Assembly: GCF_027186265.1 (NCBI RefSeq)
Contig: NZ_CP114176.1
Span: 1,426,001 to 1,490,000, forward strand
Direction: 5' to 3'
Source: Lentibacillus daqui
GTDB lineage: Bacteria > Bacillota > Bacilli > Bacillales > Amphibacillaceae
DNA length: 64,000 nt
The notes under the pieces were generated by a model. It was not told where the DNA came from. It saw nothing but the letters and a program-made list of their open reading frames with translations, and did no database searches. The translations under genes and the position numbers were made by a program. Shown in pieces: positions 34,403 to 43,180 of this stretch. Position 1 is the stretch's first letter, and every line of letters starts with the position of its first letter.

Positions 34403-35335
34403 ATGGAACCAATCAAATCTACATTAAAAAAATGGATGCAGGATAATAAAAATTTTCAAGAAAATTATACGGCGATGAAACAGGAAGTTCTTCATGATCC
34501 GGAAATCAGTCAGTTTCTCGCTTTAAATCCACAATTGACCCAGGCTGAAATTGATAAAAACCTGATGAAATTATATGAGTATAAAACACAATCAAAGCAG
34601 TGTGACAAATGTCATTCATTTGGTCAATGCATCAATATGATTCAAGGATATTCGCCAATCCTTAAAACGGACCAAAATGAAATTCATCTGACCTATGAAA
34701 AATGCCACAACCGGATTGCATATGAGAAGCAAAAAAAACAGGAAAAACTGATCAGAAGTTTGTATATGCCAAAAGATATCTTACATGCGAGCTTTGACAA
34801 CGTGGATATCGATGATAAAAGAAGGAAGGTTTTTCGTGATTTAATGTTGTTTGTGAAGCAGGCTCAAACGGCCATTCCGGCTAAGGGACTTTACTTATCG
34901 GGACCATTTGGCATCGGTAAAACTTATTTGCTTGGCGCGATGGCTAATGAATTAAAAAAACTAAACATTTCCTCTATGCTTATTTATATGCCGGAGTTTG
35001 TCAGAGAAATGAAAGGTTCCATTAAAGATGATTCTATCAATGATAAGATAGATTATTTTAAACATGCGGATGTCCTCATGCTTGATGATATTGGGGCGGA
35101 AACACAATCAGCCTGGTTCCGGGATGAAATTTTGGGATCGATCCTGCAATACCGTATGATGGAACGCTTGCCGGTCTTCTTTACGTCGAATTACAGTCTG
35201 GAACAGTTGGAAGGTCAATTGGCATTTTCAAATCGCGGTGGGGTCGAACAGGTAAAAGCGGGCAGAATCATCGAACGAATCAAGCAAGTAAGTACAGAAG
35301 TCACGATGAGCGGAGAAAATCGGCGTGACCAATGA
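34403..35335 (+). CDS. dnaI: primosomal helicase loader DnaI
   Basis: A 310-aa AAA+ ATPase that loads the replicative helicase at oriC and restart sites. N-terminal helicase-binding domain with a zinc site (CDKCHSFGQC...YEKCH), then the AAA+ core: Walker A GPFGIGKT (about 167-174), Walker B VLMLDDIGAE, sensor FFTSNYS. ATG 34403 fits the family start MEPI and has AAGGATGATT upstream; ATG 34394 overlaps the dnaB stop. Co-transcribed and translationally linked with dnaB. Confidence 0.96.
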   Translation: MEPIKSTLKKWMQDNKNFQENYTAMKQEVLHDPEISQFLALNPQLTQAEIDKNLMKLYEYKTQSKQCDKCHSFGQCINMIQGYSPILKTDQNEIHLTYEKCHNRIAYEKQKKQEKLIRSLYMPKDILHASFDNVDIDDKRRKVFRDLMLFVKQAQTAIPAKGLYLSGPFGIGKTYLLGAMANELKKLNISSMLIYMPEFVREMKGSIKDDSINDKIDYFKHADVLMLDDIGAETQSAWFRDEILGSILQYRMMERLPVFFTSNYSLEQLEGQLAFSNRGGVEQVKAGRIIERIKQVSTEVTMSGENRRDQ

Positions 35336-35474
35336 ACATATTTATATAAAAGTGGAGTAGAAAGCTTTTCGTGCTAAGGGATTACTATTGTTACTAGTTT
35401 ATTCGGATTACACATTTTTTCATGCCTTTGTCCATATAATGTAACAGTTTGGTCTTGGATGAGGGTGATGTTGT

Positions 35475-36323
35475 TTGCTGGAAGTTTATTTTAGTTCGGA
35501 TAAGGAAGTAATCAGTTTTTGCGAGTATTTGTTTCATTATAACAAGCAAATTGAATTGCGTTGGAAAACTAATAAGAATTGGGGGAATCAATTACAACTG
35601 CAATATCAGGTTCCTGGCAATGAACCATTGGAAACGATTGCCAAAGCTATGGCGGATGTCTTTATTATTCATCGGTTGACGAATATGATCAAGCATATTA
35701 TTGAAGATTATTATTATTATTCAAATACGGATGAAATGGCCCGGATTCTGGATTTGACGCATTGGATTTTTTCTGGTGAAGATGATGATAGCCAGCAGGT
35801 ACGTAAGAATAAGGATCCAGAGCAGCTCTTGCAATCATTATTTATTGCCAATATAAAAAATACGACATCGATCCATTATGATTCTATTGTTCAGTTTCGT
35901 TTAAAAGCCTTTAAAGATCAATTGGTCCAATATGTGGGACTGGCAATCGACGAGTTTAAACGGGAAGAGGACCATCAGTCATTTGTCAACATGCTTCGTG
36001 AATATATAGCCAAAAAAGATACAACTTATGATGTAATTCATGTATTGCAGGGGACCCCTTTTTCCTTTTTTAAAGACAATGGAAAGCCGTTTTCCGCGAT
36101 GGAGTTACGGACACTGATGCAAAAAGAGCCTCTCTATATTCTCGGGCTTGATGAGGATGAGTCGAATCTGGCGCCTCTGATTGCCATGGCGCCAAAAAAA
36201 ATCAAAATTTATGGGGATCACCCATCGGAACCAAAAACGCTAACTGTAATTAATGTTTTCGAGGAAAAAGTGGAGTTTAAACCATATAAACAATTCCCGT
36301 TTACATTTTATCTAAAAAAGTGA
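35475..36323 (+). CDS. ytxC: putative sporulation protein YtxC
   Basis: A 282-aa YtxC-family protein, conserved in spore formers between dnaI and thrS; annotated as sporulation-related, function unknown. Soluble, acidic, mixed alpha/beta; conserved-looking segments DYYYYSNTDEMARILDL, FVNMLREYIAKKD and a C-terminal block with PKKIKIYGDH. TTG 35475 follows GAGGGTGATG at seven bases. A 139-nt gap separates it from dnaI; it contains a TATAAT (about 35434), so it may have its own promoter. Confidence 0.88.
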   Translation: MLEVYFSSDKEVISFCEYLFHYNKQIELRWKTNKNWGNQLQLQYQVPGNEPLETIAKAMADVFIIHRLTNMIKHIIEDYYYYSNTDEMARILDLTHWIFSGEDDDSQQVRKNKDPEQLLQSLFIANIKNTTSIHYDSIVQFRLKAFKDQLVQYVGLAIDEFKREEDHQSFVNMLREYIAKKDTTYDVIHVLQGTPFSFFKDNGKPFSAMELRTLMQKEPLYILGLDEDESNLAPLIAMAPKKIKIYGDHPSEPKTLTVINVFEEKVEFKPYKQFPFTFYLKK

Positions 36324-36334
36324 CATATAAAGAC

Positions 36335-36363
36335 TTGATTTTTCTATCATGAACCGCTATAAT
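36335..36363 (+). promoter_or_regulatory. sigma-A-type promoter of thrS
   Basis: TTGATT, a 17-nt spacer and TATAAT, just upstream of the T-box leader. Confidence 0.7.
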
Positions 36364-36394
36364 ACGACTTATATCATTCATATGAACAAGTTTT

Positions 36395-36632
36395 GATAAG
36401 GACAAGATCATTTGTTTATTGTATACCAAGAGATGGAAGTCATCGGCTGAAAGCTTCCATATACAACCAGATGATTACCGCCTTTGAGCTCTGTTATTGA
36501 ACGTATCAAGTAGATAGCAGCGTTTAATCTGCGTTAACGATTTAAAGCCGTATTTTTTACGGGAAATAGGGTGGAACCACGTGACCAACGCTCGTCCCTT
36601 TGCTTACAGATGCAGAGGGGTGGGCGTTTTTT
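36395..36632 (+). promoter_or_regulatory. T-box leader of thrS, specifier ACC
   Basis: The 353-nt thrS leader is a T-box riboswitch. The T-box sequence AGGGTGGAACCACG is at 36568-36581. The terminator is formed by AACGCTCGTCCC-type bases (about 36588-36603) and GGGGTGGGCGTT, ending in TTTTTT at 36632. In Stem I GGAAG pairs with CTTCC at the tip, TTGTATA with TATACAA, and ATCAT with ATGAT below. Between the last two, on the 3' side, lies ACC (36466-36468), a threonine codon. Uncharged tRNA-Thr would stabilise the antiterminator and turn on thrS. Confidence 0.93.
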
Positions 36633-36676
36633 AGTTCTAAATAACAATAGATAAATTATGAAAAGGAGCGATCACC

Positions 36677-38611
36677 ATGGCAGCGGACATTGCAATCATT
36701 TTTCCGGATGGAGCTGAAAAAGCGTTTCCGGCCGGGACAACCGGTGAAGATATCGCGGCTTCTATTTCTCCGGGATTAAAAAAACAAGCATTAGCAATTA
36801 AATTAGATGGTAAACTGTATGATTTAAAACGGGAATTACCTAAAGGTGGAGCCATTGAAATTATTACGTATAAAAGTAAAGAAGGCATCGAGGTTGAACG
36901 GCATTCGACTGCACATTTGATGGCTCAGGCGATTAAACGGTTATATAAACATGTTAACTTTGGTGTTGGACCGGTGATTGAAGAAGGTTTCTATTATGAT
37001 ATGGATATGGAGCATACCATTACCCCGGAAGATCTGCCAAGGATTGAAAAGGAAATGCGCAAGATTGTTGATGAGAACCTGGAAATAGAACGGATTGAAG
37101 TAACTCGTGACAAAGCAAAGGAAATGTTTCAGGATGACGAACTGAAACTTGAATTAATCGACGCTATTCCTGAGGATGAACAGGTGACAATCTACCGGCA
37201 AGGTGAATTCTATGATCTCTGCCGTGGTGTCCATGTGCCATCAACAAGCAAGATCAAGGCATTTAAATTGTTGAGTATCTCTGGTGCGTATTGGCGTGGT
37301 GACAGTAATAACAAACAGTTGCAGCGAATTTATGGTACAGCGTTTGAAAAGCAAAGCCAGGTCGACGAATACTTGCGGATTTTGGAGGAACGTAAGGAAC
37401 GTGATCACCGGAAACTTGGTAAGGAACTGGGTATTTTCACCATCTCACAAAAAGTTGGCCAGGGGTTGCCGATGTGGCTGCCAAAAGGGGCAACGATTCG
37501 CCGGACAATCGAACGCTATATTGTTGACATTGAGGAACGGCTGGGCTATGACCACGTCTATACACCGGTACTAGGCAGCCTTGATTTATACAAAACCAGT
37601 GGACACTTGGATCATTACCAAGATGACATGTTTCCGGTAATGGAAATGGATAATGAGGATTTGGTGTTGCGACCAATGAACTGTCCGCACCATATGATGG
37701 TTTATAAAAATCAATTATACAGCTATCGTAATCTGCCGGTCCGGATTGCAGAACTCGGGATGATGCACCGTTATGAAATGTCCGGTGCGCTGGCGGGACT
37801 ACAGCGGGTTCGGGCCATGACATTGAATGATGCACATATCTTTGCCCGACCGGATCAGTTGAAGAACGAATTTATCCGTGTCGTCGAACTTGTTCAGAAA
37901 GTATATGAAGATTTCGGAATAAAGGATTATTATTTCCGCTTATCATACCGCGATCCTGAAGATAAAGAGAAGTACATCGACAATGATGAAATGTGGGAAA
38001 AAGCTCAGTCGATGCTGAGAGAAACGATGGAAGAAATGGGTGTTAAGTATGTTGAGGCAATTGGTGAGGCTGCGTTTTATGGTCCCAAACTTGATGTACA
38101 AGTAAAAACAGCCATTGGAAAAGACGAAACATTGTCCACCGTTCAGATTGATTACCAATTGCCTGAACGTTTTGATCTGACATATATTGGTGAAGATGGC
38201 AAGGAACATCGTCCTGTTGTTATCCACCGTGGTGTTGTATCAACAATGGAACGCTTTGTTGCCTTCTTATTGGAAGAATATAAAGGCGCATTTCCAACAT
38301 GGCTGGCACCAGTACAAGCCATGGTAATTCCGGTAGCACCGCAAGCCCATTTGGATTATGCCAAACGGGTAGAAGATAAACTTAGACTGGAAGGTGTACG
38401 CGTCGAAGTGGATGAGCGTGACGAAAAGATCGGCTATAAAATCCGTGGAGCGCAAACACAAAAAATACCTTTTGCATTAGTTGTCGGTGATAATGAAATG
38501 AATGACAATGCTGTTAATGTCCGTCGATATGGAGAAAAACAATCAGAAACCATGTCATTCGAAGCATTTAAACAATTAATTACAACGGAAATCGTCGAGA
38601 AAACATTGTGA
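36677..38611 (+). CDS. thrS: threonyl-tRNA synthetase
   Basis: A 644-aa class II synthetase. TGS domain (1 to about 64), editing domain with HSTAHLMAQ (about 76-84) and the YDLCRGVHV Cys/His, catalytic core (about 240-530) with the zinc cysteine in MNCPHHM (about 336) and motif 2 RIAELGMMHRYEMSGAL, then the C-terminal anticodon-binding domain. Full length. ATG 36677 follows AAAAGGAGCGATCACC. Controlled by the T-box leader upstream. Confidence 0.97.
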   Translation: MAADIAIIFPDGAEKAFPAGTTGEDIAASISPGLKKQALAIKLDGKLYDLKRELPKGGAIEIITYKSKEGIEVERHSTAHLMAQAIKRLYKHVNFGVGPVIEEGFYYDMDMEHTITPEDLPRIEKEMRKIVDENLEIERIEVTRDKAKEMFQDDELKLELIDAIPEDEQVTIYRQGEFYDLCRGVHVPSTSKIKAFKLLSISGAYWRGDSNNKQLQRIYGTAFEKQSQVDEYLRILEERKERDHRKLGKELGIFTISQKVGQGLPMWLPKGATIRRTIERYIVDIEERLGYDHVYTPVLGSLDLYKTSGHLDHYQDDMFPVMEMDNEDLVLRPMNCPHHMMVYKNQLYSYRNLPVRIAELGMMHRYEMSGALAGLQRVRAMTLNDAHIFARPDQLKNEFIRVVELVQKVYEDFGIKDYYFRLSYRDPEDKEKYIDNDEMWEKAQSMLRETMEEMGVKYVEAIGEAAFYGPKLDVQVKTAIGKDETLSTVQIDYQLPERFDLTYIGEDGKEHRPVVIHRGVVSTMERFVAFLLEEYKGAFPTWLAPVQAMVIPVAPQAHLDYAKRVEDKLRLEGVRVEVDERDEKIGYKIRGAQTQKIPFALVVGDNEMNDNAVNVRRYGEKQSETMSFEAFKQLITTEIVEKTL

Positions 38612-38659
38612 TACGAACAATCCCATGTTAATTTCAGGCTGTGGGGACAAATCCTGTAT

Positions 38660-38688
38660 TTGACATATATACAGTTTGATGTTATTCT
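38660..38688 (+). promoter_or_regulatory. sigma-A-type promoter of infC-rpmI-rplT
   Basis: Consensus TTGACA, a 17-nt spacer and TATTCT, about 240 nt before infC. Confidence 0.65.
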
Positions 38689-38694
38689 ATATAA

Positions 38695-38860
38695 GCTGAA
38701 TTTAATGATCGAAAGACAAGTAGGAGCACCCGCTTCTCACCTGTTCGACGCAAGTGATTGCTGTTGACTGGTTCCATATATTCCTGATAGACTATTTGGA
38801 GACGTGTGGGTGCATCTGTGTACCGACACGTTTTTTATGCGAAAATAACTTGTCAACGAT
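38695..38860 (+). promoter_or_regulatory. L20-type autoregulatory leader and attenuator
   Basis: Within the 314-nt gap before infC a terminator hairpin (ACGTGTGGGT 38802-38811 with ACCGACACGT 38822-38831, then TTTTTT) is enclosed by a long-range pair GTTGAC (38763-38768) / GTCAAC (38852-38857). Position and layout match the leader by which ribosomal protein L20 shuts down the infC-rpmI-rplT operon in Bacillus. Start and end are approximate. Confidence 0.75.
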
Positions 38861-38925
38861 TAAAGCGTTCAAAGGGGAACAATGGACTTTTGAACATCTT
38901 AAAAATATTTTGGAGGTGGCTGGCT

Positions 38926-39444
38926 ATTAGCAAAGATATGAATGTCAATGAAAAAATTCGTGCCCGGGAAGTACGTTTAATTGATTCAAATGGTGATCAG
39001 CTTGGAGTGAAATCGCGCAATGAAGCACTGGATATTGCGGCAAAACGAAACCTTGATTTGGTATTGGTTGCTCCGAATGCAAAACCACCTGTTTGCCGAA
39101 TTATGGACTTCGGTAAATATCGTTTTGAACAGCAAAAGAAAGAAAAAGAGGCACGCAAAAAGCAAAAAGTTATTAATGTAAAAGAAGTTCGCTTTACACC
39201 GGGAATTGGTGATCATGATTTTAATACTAAATTAAAAAATGCTCGTAAATTCCTTGAAAAAGGGGACAAAGTTAAAGCATCGGTTCGCTTTCGTGGTCGT
39301 GCGATTACCCACAAGGAGCTGGGTCAGGAAGTATTGAACCGTTTAGCTGAAGAAGTGAAAGATATTTCTACAGTGGAGTCCAAAGCAAAAATGGAAGGAC
39401 GCAATATGTTTATTATGCTTGCTCCAACGAACGAGAAAAAATAA
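38926..39444 (+). CDS. infC: translation initiation factor IF-3, AUU start
   Basis: A 172-aa IF-3, which prevents premature subunit joining and checks start-codon fidelity. N- and C-terminal domains with the linker GKYRFEQQKKEKEARKKQK; C-terminal VKASVRFRGRAI and GRNMFIMLAP. The start is taken as ATT 38926 (ISKDMNVNEKIRARE), eight bases after GGAGGT. This gives family length, and infC typically uses AUU for self-repression by IF-3. The next ATG (38938) has no ribosome-binding site. The frame upstream of 38926 is the leader and is not translated. Confidence 0.94.
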   Translation: MSKDMNVNEKIRAREVRLIDSNGDQLGVKSRNEALDIAAKRNLDLVLVAPNAKPPVCRIMDFGKYRFEQQKKEKEARKKQKVINVKEVRFTPGIGDHDFNTKLKNARKFLEKGDKVKASVRFRGRAITHKELGQEVLNRLAEEVKDISTVESKAKMEGRNMFIMLAPTNEKK

Positions 39445-39462
39445 TTGCAGGAGGAAATTACT

Positions 39463-39660
39463 ATGCCTAAAATGAAAACTCATAAAGGGACACAAAAACG
39501 TTTCAAACGAACTGGTTCCGGGAAACTGAAACGTTCACATGCATATACGAGTCATATGTTTGCACACAAATCACAAAAACAAAAACGTAAATTACGTAAA
39601 TCCGCACTTGTAGCATCTGGTGACTATAAGCGTATTAATCCAATGCTTCCATATAAATAA
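39463..39660 (+). CDS. rpmI: 50S ribosomal protein L35
   Basis: A 65-aa very basic ribosomal protein of the large subunit: MPKMKTHKGTQKRFKRTG start and the conserved C-terminal SGDYKRINPMLPY. ATG 39463 follows AGGAGGAAATTACT. Second gene of infC-rpmI-rplT, 18 nt after infC. Confidence 0.97.
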   Translation: MPKMKTHKGTQKRFKRTGSGKLKRSHAYTSHMFAHKSQKQKRKLRKSALVASGDYKRINPMLPYK

Positions 39661-39716
39661 GTTGCAGATTGTATGAAACCAGGATATTAAGTCAATTGTA
39701 TTAGGAGGGAATTATT

Positions 39717-40073
39717 ATGCCACGTGTAAAAGGTGGAACAGTTACGCGCAGACGTCGTAAACGCGTATTGAAATTAGCTAAAGGTTATTATGGTTCGAAA
39801 CGGACTTTATTTAAAACAGCAAAACAGCAAGTAATGAAATCGGGTCAGTATGCTTATCGTGACCGCAGACAAAAGAAACGGGAATTCCGTAAACTTTGGA
39901 TTGCACGGATTAATGCCGCTGCACGGATGAACGATCTTTCTTACAACAAATTAATGCACGGTTTAAAAGTAGCCGGAATTGAAGTGAATCGGAAAATGTT
40001 ATCAGATCTCGCAATTAATGACGAACAAGCATTTACCCAACTGGCTGACAAAGCAAAAGCAGCTTTAAAATAG
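39717..40073 (+). CDS. rplT: 50S ribosomal protein L20
   Basis: A 118-aa large-subunit protein needed early in assembly and the autogenous regulator of this operon. N-terminal extension PRVKGGTVTRRRRKRVLKLA and the helical core FRKLWIARINAAARM are typical. ATG 39717 follows TTAGGAGGGAATT. A terminator follows. Confidence 0.97.
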   Translation: MPRVKGGTVTRRRRKRVLKLAKGYYGSKRTLFKTAKQQVMKSGQYAYRDRRQKKREFRKLWIARINAAARMNDLSYNKLMHGLKVAGIEVNRKMLSDLAINDEQAFTQLADKAKAALK

Positions 40074-40082
40074 GTTTTATAA

Positions 40083-40121
40083 AATGACTGTCCTTTGGAT
40101 ATTAAAGGGTGGTCATTTTTT
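40083..40121 (+). terminator. terminator after rplT
   Basis: AATGAC-TGT-CCTTT pairs with AAAGG-GTG-GTCATT, followed by a T run. Confidence 0.85.
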
Positions 40122-40282
40122 ATTTAATGAAATTCATTCTTCGCCCTTCCAAGTTAGGTGTTTACCAATCAATTATTTGTCTATTTACTTGTTATTGTCA
40201 TAAAGGCTCGTCTATTGTCATATACATGTACTACTCGTTATGGAAAAAGATTGCCGAAATGACAACGCAGAGGAGGACATCT

Positions 40283-40855
40283 ATGGAATTGTTTGGTAAT
40301 TACCTCATGACGATCATCGAAATGGGAGGACTATTTGCACCATTATTATTTATCACGGTTCATTTATTACGGCCGTTATTCTTTCTTCCCGTTGTTTTTA
40401 TCTGTGTTTCCGGTGGGATTATATTCGGAACTGTGGAGGGGACCTTTTATTCCCTTATCGGTATTACATTATCAAGTTTGGCTTTTTATGGTATTATACG
40501 TTTTATGCCCAAAAACCTTGATCGGCTGACAAATTTGCAACAAAAACTGATTGGCAAGCATGCTGATTTTACAACTTCACAAATCGCTATATTACGACTT
40601 GTACCATTTATTCATTTTCACCTCTTATCTCTTTGTTTGATTCAAATTACAGCAGGTTTTAAGGATTACGCTAGATCATCATTGCTATCAAATATACCAC
40701 TTGCATTCGTCTATACGTCTGTTGGTCAATGGATATCAAACCTCTCTCCTTTCTATGTATCCATATGTTTAATTGCCTTATTACCCCTCATTTATTTATT
40801 AAGACGAAAGGAAATTGTGATTAAATGGCGGGATTTTTTCCAAGTGAGCACATAA
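40283..40855 (+). CDS. VTT-domain (TVP38/TMEM64 family) membrane protein
   Basis: A 190-aa membrane protein with about five hydrophobic segments. The VTT/SNARE-associated pattern is visible: FFLPVVFICVSGGIIFGTVEGTFYSLIGITLSS, the amphipathic FTTSQIAILRLVPFIHFHLLSL, and a second glycine/proline-poor TM block. Family members are implicated in lipid scrambling or transport; B. subtilis YtxB, encoded near thrS, is one. I do not claim one-to-one orthology. ATG 40283 follows AGAGGAGGACATCT; the upstream frame is non-homologous. Confidence 0.82.
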   Translation: MELFGNYLMTIIEMGGLFAPLLFITVHLLRPLFFLPVVFICVSGGIIFGTVEGTFYSLIGITLSSLAFYGIIRFMPKNLDRLTNLQQKLIGKHADFTTSQIAILRLVPFIHFHLLSLCLIQITAGFKDYARSSLLSNIPLAFVYTSVGQWISNLSPFYVSICLIALLPLIYLLRRKEIVIKWRDFFQVST

Positions 40856-40888
40856 ATGATGCCCATCTATAAAAGGTGGGCATCATTT
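40854..40888. terminator. bidirectional terminator between the VTT gene and ysdB
   Basis: AAATGATGCCCA pairs perfectly with TGGGCATCATTT; flanked by A and T stretches. It overlaps both stop codons of the convergent genes. Confidence 0.85.
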
Positions 40889-41282
40889 AGTCTGTGGGGC
40901 TGATAAGCAGTTGATTGATTGGGTGTTTCCACTCAATCTGGGCATAAGGATAGCGTATTAATAGTTCCTTTTCCAAAAAGTACAAGTCATCTCTTGTTAA
41001 TCCACGTAGATCAAGGGGCTCTGGAACGGTGACTTGTATCGTAACCACTTCAAATGCCTGATCCGTGGTTCCCAAATATTTCTCCCCTTCGAACAGACAG
41101 CCTTTATACACGAATTGCAAGTTTTTTTTACTGTTTTGTTCATCATCCAGCAGGAAAAACTCTTTTTGTTGTTTGGCGATTTGTATTTTCCTTCGTGGAT
41201 TCCGCAAATATTGCAATAGTGTATATATCAAAAAAACCAGCGCAATCAAGATCAGTACACGAAATAAAAACACTATCATCAT
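40887..41282 (-). CDS. ysdB: YsdB, sigma-W pathway protein
   Basis: A 131-aa bitopic protein: one N-terminal transmembrane helix (about 3-22) and a cytoplasmic domain with NPRRKIQIAKQQKEFFLLDD, YKGCLFEGEKYLGTTD and FLEKELLIRYPYAQIEWKHP, the YsdB family pattern. B. subtilis YsdB is annotated as a sigma-W pathway protein. ATG 41282 follows GGGGAGACGGTTA. The frame extends upstream, but those codons are repeat-element sequence (41305-41356) with no ribosome-binding site, so the longer start is rejected. A sigma-W-type promoter lies about 100 nt upstream. Confidence 0.9.
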   Translation of the reverse strand: MMIVFLFRVLILIALVFLIYTLLQYLRNPRRKIQIAKQQKEFFLLDDEQNSKKNLQFVYKGCLFEGEKYLGTTDQAFEVVTIQVTVPEPLDLRGLTRDDLYFLEKELLIRYPYAQIEWKHPINQLLISPTD

Positions 41283-41304
41283 TAACCGTCTCCCCAAAAG
41301 AGTG

Positions 41305-41356
41305 TGTTCAAAAGGAGGATAAAGGGGCATGTCATTTTTACCGGACTTTTTGAACA
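41305..41356 (+). repeat. short copy of the GTTCAAAA inverted-repeat element
   Basis: TGTTCAAAAGGAGGATAAA at the left and CATTTTTACCGGACTTTTTG plus AACA at the right; the ends are inverted repeats (TGTTCAAAA / TTTTGAACA). Both ends correspond to the two ends of the 201-bp element at 46357-46557, so this looks like an internally deleted 52-bp copy. It lies in the ysdB 5' leader. Confidence 0.75.
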
Positions 41357-41379
41357 TCCTCTAACGTATTATCCCCTAA

Positions 41380-41406
41380 TACGGATGAGAATTCATTTGG
41401 GTTTCA
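41380..41406 (-). promoter_or_regulatory. sigma-W-type promoter of ysdB
   Basis: On the minus strand TGAAAC, a 17-nt spacer and CGTA, the same spacing as upstream of pspA. B. subtilis ysdB belongs to the sigma-W regulon. Confidence 0.75.
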
Positions 41407-41449
41407 TTTTATTCGTGATACAATCAAGGTAATAAGGAGTGAAGCAAAA

Positions 41450-41935
41450 ATGGACTGGAATAGATTATTTGTTATGCAGGAAAAATTGGACCAATATATT
41501 GAAAACAATCAGGGCATAACAGGCAAGGATTTATTTTCGGAAAAGGTACTCGCCCTTCTCGTAGAAATCGGCGAATTGGCCAATGAAACACGCTGTTTCA
41601 AGTTTTGGAGTAAAAAGCCTAAAAGTGATAAAGAGATTATTTTAGCTGAGTATGTTGACGGTTTGCATTTTATGATGTCGTTGGGGCTTGATAGTGGATA
41701 TCAATATGAAACACAACCAATTGAACCGGTCATGAATACGGAAACCGAGCAATTTAACCTTGTGTTTGAAGCATGCGTATTGTTTAACCAAGATCCGTCT
41801 TTGGCCAATTATCACCATATGTTTGTCACTTATTTACAGCTTGGAAAGAAATTAGGTTTTGACGAAGAGGACATATATGATGCCTACATAGAGAAAAATG
41901 GGATTAACTATGAACGGCAGGATCATGGCTATTAA
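41450..41935 (+). CDS. dimeric all-alpha dUTPase / MazG-like NTP pyrophosphohydrolase
   Basis: A 161-aa protein of the dimeric dUTPase family: dUTP to dUMP + PPi, preventing uracil incorporation. Metal-binding motifs LLVEIGELANETRCFKFW (E-x2-E type, about 35-52) and LAEYVDGLHFMMSLGL (EYxDxxH type) are intact. All helical by composition. ATG 41450 follows AATAAGGAGTGAAGCAAAA. It is divergent from ysdB and may be co-oriented with ysdC. Confidence 0.88.
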   Translation: MDWNRLFVMQEKLDQYIENNQGITGKDLFSEKVLALLVEIGELANETRCFKFWSKKPKSDKEIILAEYVDGLHFMMSLGLDSGYQYETQPIEPVMNTETEQFNLVFEACVLFNQDPSLANYHHMFVTYLQLGKKLGFDEEDIYDAYIEKNGINYERQDHGY

Positions 41936-42003
41936 TTATTTGGTAATCTTAAATTGATACCGTTATAATAAAGTTGGATTGATAAAGGAGGATATGGATA
42001 CAT

Positions 42004-43089
42004 ATGGCAAATTTGGACGAAACATTAACCATGTTGAAGGATTTAACGGATGCCAGAGGAATTCCGGGCAACGAAAAAGAAGTAAGGGAAGTAATGAAAG
42101 ACTATATTAAAGCATATGCCGATGAAATGTCTACGGATAATTTGGGAAGTCTCATCGCCAAAAAAACAGGTGATGAAAATGGACCAAAGATTATGGTTGC
42201 CGGTCATTTAGATGAGGTTGGCTTTATGGTTACCAGGATTGATGATGATGGGTTTGTTTATTTCCAAACTACTGGCGGCTGGTGGAGCCAGGTTATGCTT
42301 GCCCAGCGTGTGACAATTATGACCGCAAAAGGGGACGTAACCGGAATTATTGGGTCGAAACCACCGCATATTTTATCCGCTGAAGCGAAGAAAAAATCAA
42401 TCGAAATAAAGGATATGTTCATCGACATTGGGGCTTGCAGTAAAGAAGAGGCAAGTGATTTTGGGGTTCGTCCCGGGGATGCAATTGTTCCTTATTTTGA
42501 ATTCACCCCATTAAAAAATGAAAAAATGTTATTGGCCAAGGCTTGGGACAATCGCATTGGCTGTGCAATCGCTATTGAAGTGCTTAAACAGTTAAAAGAT
42601 GTGAATCACCCGAATATCGTGTATGGCGTTGGTACGGTACAGGAAGAAGTGGGTTTGCGTGGAGCGAAAACAGCAACTCATACGATTAAACCAGATATCG
42701 GTTTTGCCGTGGATGTTGGTATCGCTGGTGATACGCCAGGAGTATCTGACAAAGATGCGGACAGCAAACTTGGTAAAGGACCGCAACTTGTCTTGTACGA
42801 TGCATCCATGGTTTCACATAAAGGTGTTCGCGATCTGGTTGTTGATACCGCTGATGAGCAGCATATTCCTTATCAGTATACATCGATTGCACGTGGCGGA
42901 ACGGACTCAGGTTCCATTCATTTGACGACAAATGGTGTCCCTGCTTTATCCATTACCATTGCCACTCGGTATATTCATTCCCATGCCGCAATTTTACATC
43001 GTGATGATTTTGAAAATGCCGTGAAGTTGATTGTAGAAGTTATTAAAAAGTTGGATCGCGATAAAGTAAAAGAGATTGTGTTTGGATAA
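42004..43089 (+). CDS. ysdC: M42-family metallopeptidase (YsdC)
   Basis: A 361-aa M42 aminopeptidase (glutamyl aminopeptidase / cellulase M-like), a di-metal exopeptidase that forms large tetrahedral complexes. Metal ligands and catalytic residues are in VAGHLDEVGFM, WDNRIGCAIA, VGTVQEEVGLRGA (catalytic Glu), AVDVG and the C-terminal RYIHSHAAI His. The dodecamer-type PA-like insertion lies between about 75 and 165. ATG 42004 follows AAAGGAGGATATGGATACAT. A strong terminator follows. Confidence 0.95.
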   Translation: MANLDETLTMLKDLTDARGIPGNEKEVREVMKDYIKAYADEMSTDNLGSLIAKKTGDENGPKIMVAGHLDEVGFMVTRIDDDGFVYFQTTGGWWSQVMLAQRVTIMTAKGDVTGIIGSKPPHILSAEAKKKSIEIKDMFIDIGACSKEEASDFGVRPGDAIVPYFEFTPLKNEKMLLAKAWDNRIGCAIAIEVLKQLKDVNHPNIVYGVGTVQEEVGLRGAKTATHTIKPDIGFAVDVGIAGDTPGVSDKDADSKLGKGPQLVLYDASMVSHKGVRDLVVDTADEQHIPYQYTSIARGGTDSGSIHLTTNGVPALSITIATRYIHSHAAILHRDDFENAVKLIVEVIKKLDRDKVKEIVFG

Positions 43090-43180
43090 ATCAAAGGCGC
43101 TGGAGCAGAACGGGACTTTCTAGTTAAAGACTTCATACAGACGCAAATTTTATACTTTCTATTCCATAAAAAAACAACCG

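Noticed and set aside
38806..38925. N-terminal extension of IF-3 upstream of ATT 38926
   Set aside because: It covers the L20-type terminator and has no homology to IF-3.
41283..41357. N-terminal extension of YsdB
   Set aside because: The extra 25 codons are repeat-element sequence; the family starts at the Met-Met at 41282.
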